Positions 1 through 5,166 of a DNA stretch of 5,412 nucleotides are shown piece after piece (the stretch's first letter is position 1; each line of letters begins with the position of its first letter). This DNA is from a bacterium. Its GTDB lineage: Bacteria; JAMCPX01. Both the position numbers and the translations under genes were made by a program. The stretch spans positions 1 to 5,412 of the forward strand of contig JAJYJX010000148.1 in the NCBI GenBank assembly GCA_021789095.1, given 5' to 3'. The notes beneath the pieces were generated by a model. The model saw only the letters and a list, made by a program, of their open reading frames with translations, made no database searches and had not been told where the DNA came from.

Positions 1-205
1 CCACCTAAGATACCAAATGTCTTTGATTTAAATAATGTTTAAGTCCTTTGTAAGTTTATATGCAGGCCACGTGTCTTTTTTGTTTTTGCATGCATTCGCA
101 GCTGCCCCGAATTGACGCAGGTTTTCTCTCACTTTACAAACTCCCTTATTTTAAGGGGCATCTTGGGGGGCAGTTCATTTCTGTTTTCTTGCAACAACAA
201 TGTTC
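1..205. other. Upstream leader without a convincing gene
   Basis: I see no supported gene in this stretch. One reading frame on the plus strand (60-245) is open, but it lacks a ribosome binding site, resembles no family I know, and runs through the palindrome at 206-221. A short inverted repeat, CCCTTA-TTT-TAAGGG, lies at 143-157. It is not followed by a T-run, so it is a poor terminator for anything entering from the left. Two G-runs follow at about 155-170. An 8-bp palindrome TGCATGCA lies at 87-94. None of these can be assigned a role. The upstream neighbour of norC lies outside the window. Confidence 0.5.
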
Positions 206-221
206 TATGATACAGATCATA
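206..221. promoter_or_regulatory. CRP/FNR-family-type operator upstream of norC
   Basis: The site reads TATGAT-ACAG-ATCATA: perfect 6-bp arms around a 4-base spacer. It keeps the TGAT-N4-ATCA core of FNR, DNR and NnrR-type sites (consensus TTGAT-N4-ATCAA). Its centre is at 213.5. A plausible -10 hexamer, TAGCAT at 243-248, would put the transcription start near 255, so the operator sits at about -41.5, the classical class II activation position for this family. No good -35 is seen, as expected of an activator-dependent promoter. An NO-sensing DNR/NnrR-like or oxygen-sensing FNR-like protein is the natural candidate, but none is encoded in the window. Confidence 0.7.
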
Positions 222-242
222 CAAAGCGCAGTCCAAACTACA

Positions 243-282
243 TAGCATATCATCAATAATTAAAAATTAAAGGAGGATACGT
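243..282 (+). promoter_or_regulatory. norC -10 element, leader and ribosome binding site
   Basis: TAGCAT (243-248) is a 4/6 match to the sigma70 -10 and lies at the right distance from the operator at 206-221. An AT-rich leader follows, then a strong Shine-Dalgarno sequence AGGAGG at 271-276, six bases before the norC ATG. The -10 assignment is weak alone and rests mainly on its position relative to the operator. Confidence 0.5.
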
Positions 283-972
283 ATGGAAAAGAGTACAGCG
301 AAAAGGCTGTTTATCTGGGGAACGTTGATCTCCACGGTGATCTTTATAGCCCTGACCTATGATACGCTCAGACAGATCCCGCGGAGGACAGATGATGCAG
401 GCCTTACACAGCAGGTTGTAGCAGGTAAATGGGTATGGCAGAAAAAAAACTGCAACGACTGTCACACCATACTTGGGATAGGCGGTTATTATGCACCGGA
501 CCTTACAAAAGAGGGCAAATTGAGGCCCGCGGACTGGCTGAAAAAGTTTTTAAAGGATCCGAGGGCTGTAATGCCGGAGCCAAGGCAGATGCCTAACCAG
601 CATCTGACCGATAAACAGATTGATGACCTTGTGGCTTTTTTACAATGGGTATCAAATATTCACACAAACGGATGGCCTCCCCAGCCGGAAGTTGCCTCTG
701 CCAATGAAGCAGCTGCATCGTCATCAGAGTTATCCCGGGGCAGGCTGCTGTTCAGCAGCAATGGCTGTACGGCATGCCACAAGATCAACGGCATGGGCGG
801 GAATGTGGGCCCGGACCTCAGCCATGTAGGTGCAAGAAGGGACCCGCAGTGGATTGCCCAGCAGATCTCGGATCCTGCATCTCATTATCCAATCAATCTC
901 ATGCCTTCATTTAAAACACTTTCAAAAACACAGCTCGATGAGCTTGTTCAGTATCTTTCGAATCTGAAATAA
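283..972 (+). CDS. norC: Nitric oxide reductase cytochrome c subunit NorC, dihaem fusion form
   Basis: NorC takes electrons from periplasmic or membrane donors and passes them through its c haem to NorB, which reduces NO to N2O. The 229-residue protein starts with an uncleaved membrane anchor (about residues 9-29), then a typical NorC domain with haem site C57-N-D-C60-H61, the NorC-like stretch TILGIGGYYAPDL, and probable axial Met103 in RQMPN. An Ala/Ser/Glu-rich linker (about 132-148) leads to a second class I cytochrome c domain with C162-T-A-C165-H166 and probable axial Met207 in LMPSF. Ordinary NorC is about 150 residues with one haem, so the second domain is an addition. The two domains share the motif spacing CxxCHxIxGxGGxxxPDL. 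The start is fixed by AGGAGG six bases upstream. The gene ends 12 bases before norB. The NorC identity is secure; the role of the extra haem is inference. Confidence 0.93.
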   Translation: MEKSTAKRLFIWGTLISTVIFIALTYDTLRQIPRRTDDAGLTQQVVAGKWVWQKKNCNDCHTILGIGGYYAPDLTKEGKLRPADWLKKFLKDPRAVMPEPRQMPNQHLTDKQIDDLVAFLQWVSNIHTNGWPPQPEVASANEAAASSSELSRGRLLFSSNGCTACHKINGMGGNVGPDLSHVGARRDPQWIAQQISDPASHYPINLMPSFKTLSKTQLDELVQYLSNLK

Positions 973-984
973 CAGGAGGTAATC

Positions 985-2313
985 ATGAAATATCAAACAC
1001 AGAAGGTTGCTTATCCATACTTCATCCTTGCAACCCTGCTTTTTGGCTTGCAAGTAATATTCGGCTTGATCACCGGTGCTAAGTATGCATGGAATGTGGA
1101 CCCCTTGATGCATATTCTGCCGTTCAATGTAAGCAGGGAAATACATATAAACCTGCTTGTTGTATGGCTTTTGTTTGGGTTTATGGGCGGGACATATTAC
1201 ATGATCCCGGAGGAATCCGATACAGAGTTGTACAGTCCCACACTTGCTTATGTCCAGTTCTGGCTGTTTGCAATAATCGGGGTCACCGCAATTGTCGGTT
1301 ACCTGCTGGGATGGTCATGGGGCATGCCTTTTACAGAACAACCCTTCATAATAAAAGTAGGCATCGTGATAGTCGCACTGATGTTTCTCTATAACATTCT
1401 TATGACGGTACTGAAGAATAAGAAATGGACGACAATAGAAGGCGTATTGGTTGCCGGGCTCACTGCTCTTGCAGTGATGTTCCTGTTCGGCATGTTCTTT
1501 ATGAAAAACCTTTCGACCCAGTACTTTTTCTGGTGGTGGGTTATACATCTCTGGGTGGAGGGTGCATGGGAACTGATTGCGGCAGCACTCATGGCCTTTG
1601 TGATGATGAAGCTTACAAATGTGGACAGAACCGTTGTTGAGAAATGGCTGTATATCGAAGTCGGTCTTGTGCTGTTTACAGGAATCACCGGGACAGGCCA
1701 CCACTATTACTGGATAGGGACACCGGCTTATTGGCTGTGGTTTGGAGCGATATTCAGTGCTTTTGAACCATTGCCGATCCTGTTTATGGTGTTTGATACC
1801 CTGAGGATGGCGAGAGAAAAACATCTCCAGATTACCAACCGGCTTGCAATGTACTGGGCTGTCGGCGGTACTATTATGCACTTCTTTGGCGCAGGTGTAT
1901 GGGGCTTTGCACAGACACTGCCGCAGATCAATAAATGGACGCACGGCACACAGATAACTGCCGCGCACGGACATTTTGCATTCTTCGGTGCCTATGTAAT
2001 GCTTATACTGACCCTTGTTTACTTCATGATGCCGCAGATAAAAGGCTTAAAAAATTACAATCAGACAAAGGGATTTGTAACATTCTACACCACGGTTTTC
2101 TTTATGCTCATGATGGTTCTCGCACTTACTGCAGCGGGTATCGTTCAGGTGTACTTCCAGAGGATACTCGGTTTTGATTATCTGACAGCACAGTCCTATA
2201 TGCATCTGTGGTATGGGGTGTTTTTTGTGTCAGGTTTGTGTTTTGTGAGCGGCGTGTTCCTGTATATATATGATTTCTTTACCTTAAAAGAAGCTCGATC
2301 TGCGATAAACTAA
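985..2313 (+). CDS. norB: Nitric oxide reductase catalytic subunit NorB (cNOR type)
   Basis: NorB is the integral membrane subunit of the haem-copper superfamily that couples two NO molecules to N2O at a haem b3/non-haem iron centre. At 442 residues it is close to the usual NorB length. Ligands visible by family comparison are His54 and His330 (low-spin haem b), His328 (haem b3), and His188, His239 and His240 plus Glu192 (non-haem iron, in HLWVEGAWEL and GTGHHYYWIG). Glu261 in FEPLP matches the second conserved NorB glutamate. From His188 to His330 the spacing equals that of Pseudomonas aeruginosa NorB with a constant offset of 19, as I recall its numbering. These glutamates favour the cytochrome-dependent cNOR type over quinol-dependent or other NOR variants. 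The protein is strongly hydrophobic throughout. The ATG follows AGGAGGT (974-980). No norD, norQ or norE follows. Confidence 0.97.
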   Translation: MKYQTQKVAYPYFILATLLFGLQVIFGLITGAKYAWNVDPLMHILPFNVSREIHINLLVVWLLFGFMGGTYYMIPEESDTELYSPTLAYVQFWLFAIIGVTAIVGYLLGWSWGMPFTEQPFIIKVGIVIVALMFLYNILMTVLKNKKWTTIEGVLVAGLTALAVMFLFGMFFMKNLSTQYFFWWWVIHLWVEGAWELIAAALMAFVMMKLTNVDRTVVEKWLYIEVGLVLFTGITGTGHHYYWIGTPAYWLWFGAIFSAFEPLPILFMVFDTLRMAREKHLQITNRLAMYWAVGGTIMHFFGAGVWGFAQTLPQINKWTHGTQITAAHGHFAFFGAYVMLILTLVYFMMPQIKGLKNYNQTKGFVTFYTTVFFMLMMVLALTAAGIVQVYFQRILGFDYLTAQSYMHLWYGVFFVSGLCFVSGVFLYIYDFFTLKEARSAIN

Positions 2314-2525
2314 AGGAGCGAGGATAGGGAATTAAGAGAAGGAAAAACTTGATCCGAAGTGAAGTAAAACACTTGTGAACGACCTGGTATTCTTCCATGG
2401 TACTCTGCGTGGACTGCTTCTCTCTCGGTATCAGAAACAAAAACAACTGCATTTTAGCAACAAGATCCGTTTAGAGAAAAGAGCTTTGTTTTACGAACTA
2501 AGGAGAAAGTTGTTCCTTCTTTGCT
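2314..2525 (+). other. norB 3' untranslated stretch, no supported gene
   Basis: About 210 bases separate the norB stop from the terminator hairpin. AAGGAG (2313-2318), overlapping the norB stop, is a perfect Shine-Dalgarno sequence, but no start codon lies at a usable distance: the following bases read GCGAGGATAGGG. A weak inverted repeat AAGTG/CACTT occurs at 2357-2361 and 2370-2374. A frame opening with GTG at 2375 stays open to 2635, but it has no ribosome binding site, resembles no family I know and runs antisense through the hydrolase gene. I treat the stretch as the norCB 3' UTR, possibly containing remnants of a lost third gene. Confidence 0.45.
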
Positions 2526-2552
2526 GGTTTGAGGGATCAAACCCCTGTTTTT
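2526..2552 (+). terminator. Rho-independent terminator of the norCB operon
   Basis: A perfect 7-bp stem GGTTTGA (2526-2532) and TCAAACC (2537-2543) closes a GGGA (GNRA-type) tetraloop. After CCTG it is followed by TTTTT (2548-2552). On the plus strand this is a good intrinsic terminator for norCB. An alternative hairpin GGGAT/ATCCC (2533-2537 with 2553-2557) followed by TTTTTT (2561-2566) overlaps it and could act as a backup. On the minus strand no T-run follows, so it should not efficiently stop the convergent transcript. The right arm and T-run lie inside the last codons of the hydrolase gene. Confidence 0.7.
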
Positions 2553-3406
2553 ATCCCCAGTTTTTTCAAATGTTTTTCGAGCATCTTTTTTTCGAAAAAC
2601 ATCAAAGCCGGGTTATTGATGAGCGTATTGCGTGAATAAATTATGCCGTACGTTGCAAGTTCATCCAATGATAGGTTGCTGTCGCTTTTTAACAGCGCTA
2701 ACAGGGCCTTTTCCCTTCTTTGTACATGCGCGGCAAATTTATCAAGCAATGGCAGCAACTGCTCCTTTGAGTATATTCTGTTAGAATGTGAAGTTATAAA
2801 ATACTGAGAATTTATGTGCCGTACCTTATCTATGGATTCGAGGAAGGTATCTATATCGGATACTTCATTTCCGTACCATGGGCCAAAATCTGTAAGGTCT
2901 ATATCTGTTATCAAGGTTAACGATGCATTCTCAAAATAAAACCCACTATGTCCCTTTGTATGTCCCGGCAGGGCTATTACCTTTATCCCATATTTCTTAT
3001 CTATAACATATTCGTCATTATTAAATGTTCCCGATATACGGTGTTCAGTTATGTGATATATGGTTTTTACAACGTTGAGCCACTGTTCCCGCAGTTCTTC
3101 ATCTGTTATCCCGACTGCGTCTATAAAGTGTTTATGGCTTTCAATCATGGGGGCATCAAGCTCCGGTGCAAAAAAATCGCTCTTTGTGAACAGATAATTC
3201 AACCTCCTGTGATCGCCATGAAAATGTGTGTTAACAACGAAATTTTTTTGATCCGACAGTTTCTTCAGTTCCTGAGATTCTCCACCCGGATCAACAATGA
3301 TCGTTGTATTGCCGTGTTCTATGACAAATGTATTTGAATAGATAAGGGGGCCCTTATGCCTTCCCCAGAATATAGTAATGTTTTCTATTTTTGTATGATC
3401 TTCCAT
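2537..3406 (-). CDS. Metallo-beta-lactamase-fold hydrolase
   Basis: This is a 289-residue member of the MBL-fold hydrolase superfamily with a complete binuclear metal site: H61-F-H63-G-D65-H66 in NTHFHGDHR, His149 in LPGHTKGH, an Asp at 168 or 170 in LITDIDLTD, and His207 in ITSHSNR. The order and spacing match glyoxalase II-like hydrolases, so an active enzyme with two Zn or Fe ions is likely. The C-terminal part (about 215-289) is a mostly helical, charged extension that may shape substrate choice. No signal peptide is visible, so it is probably cytoplasmic. The start lies 10 bases after the larE stop, which points to cotranscription, but no clear Shine-Dalgarno sequence precedes it, so translation may be coupled to larE. 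The substrate cannot be read from the sequence. Glyoxalase II, lactonase and thioesterase activities are all possible. Confidence 0.88.
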   Translation of the reverse strand: MEDHTKIENITIFWGRHKGPLIYSNTFVIEHGNTTIIVDPGGESQELKKLSDQKNFVVNTHFHGDHRRLNYLFTKSDFFAPELDAPMIESHKHFIDAVGITDEELREQWLNVVKTIYHITEHRISGTFNNDEYVIDKKYGIKVIALPGHTKGHSGFYFENASLTLITDIDLTDFGPWYGNEVSDIDTFLESIDKVRHINSQYFITSHSNRIYSKEQLLPLLDKFAAHVQRREKALLALLKSDSNLSLDELATYGIIYSRNTLINNPALMFFEKKMLEKHLKKLGIKTGV

Positions 3407-3416
3407 TGTCTGTGCG

Positions 3417-4232
3417 TTATGCCTTTTTTTCAGGGTTCATGCTTCCTGTTCTATATCCTTCAAGATCTATTGTTATATACCTGAAGCCCAGTGTCTTTAA
3501 TTGTTCAACAATTTTTGCACGAATACCATCTTTAAGAATAATTGTAAAGTCTTCAGGGGGCACCTCTATCCTTGCTGTTTCATTGTGATACCTGAGCCTG
3601 AGCTGTTTTAACCCCAACGCCCGCAGTGCATTTTCTCCTTCTTCTATTCTGTTTAAAGCACCGGTCGTTATTCTTGTGCCGTAAGGTATTCTGGATGCGA
3701 GGCATGCATATGAAGGCTTGTTCCATGTTTTAAGTCCCAGTTCCCTGCTGATCTCCCTTATTTCATCCTTTGTTAAATTTGCCTCAAGCAGCGGTGCAAT
3801 GGCATGTGCCTGCCTGGCAGCCTTCATGCCTGGTCTGAAATCTTTAAGATCATCGGCATTTGCACCGTACGCCACATGTTTTATATGCAGCTTGTCTGCC
3901 TTATGTTTCAATAGTGAAAACAGCTCTGTTTTACAGAAAAAACATCTGTCGGGTGTATTCGATAAAAAGTTCTCATCCTTGAATTCGTTTGTTTTTACAA
4001 GCATGAACCTGGCACCGATCTGCGACGCAAGCTGTTTTGCCTCTTCCAGTTCGTTGGCAGGATACGTTGGAGACACGGCTGTTATTGCAACCGCTTTATC
4101 GCCGAGTACATCATGGGCAACCTTCAGCAGCAGGGTGGAATCAACACCTGCTGAAAATGCTATGACAACACTGCCCAGCTGTTTGATAAGTTGCTTCAGA
4201 CGGGCGTATTTTGTTTTAACACGTGTCAGCAT
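3417..4232 (-). CDS. larE: ATP-dependent pyridinium-3,5-biscarboxylate mononucleotide sulfur transferase LarE
   Basis: LarE adenylates the carboxylates of the pyridinium biscarboxylate mononucleotide made by LarB and installs sulfur, giving the pincer ligand that LarC loads with nickel for lactate racemase and relatives. The 271-residue protein has an N-terminal PP-loop ATP-binding motif S27-A-G-V-D-S32, a CxxC pair C97-F-F-C100 in DRCFFCKTELF, GANADD (123-128), and KPSYACLASRIPYGT with Cys177. Cys177 aligns with the sacrificial sulfur-donor cysteine of Lactobacillus plantarum LarE. CxxC plus this third Cys is the pattern of LarE proteins that bind a [4Fe-4S] cluster and work catalytically, so this one is probably of that class. 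The ATG at 4232 is constrained by an in-frame stop at 4245-4247. No Shine-Dalgarno sequence precedes it. The other lar genes are not in the window. Confidence 0.92.
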   Translation of the reverse strand: MLTRVKTKYARLKQLIKQLGSVVIAFSAGVDSTLLLKVAHDVLGDKAVAITAVSPTYPANELEEAKQLASQIGARFMLVKTNEFKDENFLSNTPDRCFFCKTELFSLLKHKADKLHIKHVAYGANADDLKDFRPGMKAARQAHAIAPLLEANLTKDEIREISRELGLKTWNKPSYACLASRIPYGTRITTGALNRIEEGENALRALGLKQLRLRYHNETARIEVPPEDFTIILKDGIRAKIVEQLKTLGFRYITIDLEGYRTGSMNPEKKA

Positions 4233-4245
4233 GATAATCGTTATT

Positions 4246-4275
4246 TATATAATATAATCTCCCTTTTTATGTAAA
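4246..4275 (-). promoter_or_regulatory. Candidate larE promoter
   Basis: On the minus strand TTTACA (4275-4270) and TATATA (4251-4246) are separated by 18 bases, a reasonable sigma70-type promoter. The predicted start near 4239 leaves a leader of only about seven bases before the larE ATG at 4232, which fits the lack of a Shine-Dalgarno sequence. The region is very AT-rich, so other -10 registers (TTATAT, TATAAA) are possible. Confidence 0.4.
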
Positions 4276-4340
4276 CCACGTTAGAACAGGTGTTGATTTA
4301 ACCCAGCAGGACATCAAAGCCTTTGCTTCCGGTCGGGTCG

Positions 4341-4369
4341 TTGACTTCATTATACTTTATAAGTATACA
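4341..4369 (+). promoter_or_regulatory. Promoter of the DUF1573 lipoprotein gene
   Basis: TTGACT (4341-4346) and TATACA (4364-4369) are 17 bases apart, a near-ideal sigma70 promoter, with a predicted start near 4376. The spacer and -10 are overlapped by a perfect inverted repeat (4351-4367), suggesting repressor control. The same TTGACTT...GTATACA arrangement occurs upstream of the GntR gene at 5130-5157. Confidence 0.65.
4351..4367. repeat. Perfect 7-bp inverted repeat, candidate operator
   Basis: TATACTT (4351-4357) and AAGTATA (4361-4367) are exact reverse complements around a TAT spacer. The repeat lies between -35 and -10 and covers four bases of the -10, where a bound repressor would block RNA polymerase. 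The element is AT-rich, so a chance origin is not excluded. The GntR-type regulator encoded downstream is one candidate binder, purely by position. Confidence 0.5.
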
Positions 4370-4389
4370 ATAAAGTTTATGGAGAACAT

Positions 4390-5106
4390 ATGAAAACAAA
4401 ACTAATTTCAACATTAACCGGTGTAATTGCAACAGGTTTGGTAATCTTAAACAGCTGTACCACGCAAAAATATAGTTCCGGCACAGATGTACCTGCTATC
4501 AGTTTCGACCAGCTTACCTATGATTTCGGCAAAGTTCAGAAAGGTGACATGGTATCGCATGAATTCAGGTTCTCCAATACAGGAACAGAAAAACTTATTG
4601 TAAGTGATGTGCATCCTTCATGTGGATGTACTGCCGCACTCCTTTCTTTAAATCAACTCCTGCCTGGTGCACATGGTGTTGTTACGGCAAATTTCAATTC
4701 TTCAAATTATCTGGGACCAGTAACAAAAACAATTACCGTTACATCAAACGATCCCTTTAAACGCATAGTTACCCTCACGCTTACGGGCGAGATCGTATCC
4801 GATATTATTATAAGTCCTGTCATGCTTTTCATTGGCTCTGTGAAGGCGGGTAAATCCATCCCGCAGACTATAAATTTTAATATCTTTAATCCCTCAGTAA
4901 AGATTACATCCGTTGCGGCATCAGAGCCTTATATAAGGGTATCAACTATAAGTCAGTCTGTATCGCAGGGGACAATCAATGTAAAGATCATGCCCGATGC
5001 ACCTTCAGGTCCTTTCAATGCTTATATAACGATAGTATCCACAAGCAGAAGGGAACCAATGTTCAGGGTAGCGGTAGAAGGCAAGATAGTTGGCAATGTA
5101 CGGTAA
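4390..5106 (+). CDS. DUF1573 domain-containing lipoprotein
   Basis: This 238-residue protein is probably an envelope lipoprotein. A basic, hydrophobic N-terminus ends in a lipobox L20-N-S-C23, so Cys23 should be lipidated after signal peptidase II cleavage. Residues about 36-134 match DUF1573, an Ig-like (ASH/MSP-type) beta-sandwich, with YDFGKVQKGD (44-53), FRFSNTG (59-65) and the diagnostic HPSCGCT segment with Cys78 and Cys80. A second Ig-like half (about 139-232) follows, ending FRVAVEGKIVG. DUF1573 proteins are common in Gram-negative envelopes, but their biochemical role is not settled. The CxC pair could bind metal or form a redox disulfide (inference). The start is supported by GGAG at 4381-4384, five bases before the ATG. 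A good promoter lies directly upstream, so it is transcribed divergently from larE. Confidence 0.87.
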   Translation: MKTKLISTLTGVIATGLVILNSCTTQKYSSGTDVPAISFDQLTYDFGKVQKGDMVSHEFRFSNTGTEKLIVSDVHPSCGCTAALLSLNQLLPGAHGVVTANFNSSNYLGPVTKTITVTSNDPFKRIVTLTLTGEIVSDIIISPVMLFIGSVKAGKSIPQTINFNIFNPSVKITSVAASEPYIRVSTISQSVSQGTINVKIMPDAPSGPFNAYITIVSTSRREPMFRVAVEGKIVGNVR

Positions 5107-5129
5107 AATCTATTTAATACAGAAAACAG

Positions 5130-5157
5130 TTGACTTTTTGTTTGTATATTGTATACA
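5130..5157 (+). promoter_or_regulatory. Promoter of the GntR-family gene
   Basis: TTGACT (5130-5135) and TATACA (5152-5157) are separated by 16 bases. The -10 is embedded in the palindrome TGTATACA (5150-5157), preceded by a tandem TTGTATA-TTGTATA (5142-5155). These overlapping repeats are plausible autoregulatory operator sites. The predicted transcription start (about 5164) almost coincides with the start codon at 5167. Confidence 0.55.
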
Positions 5158-5166
5158 TAAAACATT

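Noticed and set aside
23-36. Second FNR-like site TTGAT-N4-ATAAT
   Set aside because: Only the left half is good, the right arm misses key bases, and it is more than 200 bases from the norC start.
143-157. CCCTTA-TTT-TAAGGG hairpin as a terminator
   Set aside because: It has no T-run on either strand and a three-base loop. It is recorded only as an inverted repeat of unknown role.
155-170. Possible G-quadruplex in the G-rich stretch
   Set aside because: Only two G-runs are present, which is too few for a four-tract quadruplex.
60-245. 61-codon open frame on the plus strand upstream of norC
   Set aside because: It has no Shine-Dalgarno sequence, no recognisable domain and an odd Cys/Phe-rich composition, and it covers the norC operator.
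1315-1974. 219-codon minus-strand frame inside norB
   Set aside because: It lies entirely opposite a fully conserved NorB whose ligands are all in place; its Cys/His richness comes from the reverse reading of NorB codons.
2375-2635. 86-codon GTG-started frame after norB
   Set aside because: It has no ribosome binding site or recognised family, passes through the terminator hairpin and ends antisense inside the hydrolase gene.
3718-4257. 179-codon plus-strand frame opposite larE
   Set aside because: It is the antisense shadow of a clear PP-loop sulfur transferase gene, Ser/Ala/Phe-rich, with no domain of its own.
4293-4306. TTGAT half-site in the larE/DUF1573 intergenic region
   Set aside because: The opposite arm reads CCCAG, which does not fit a CRP/FNR site.
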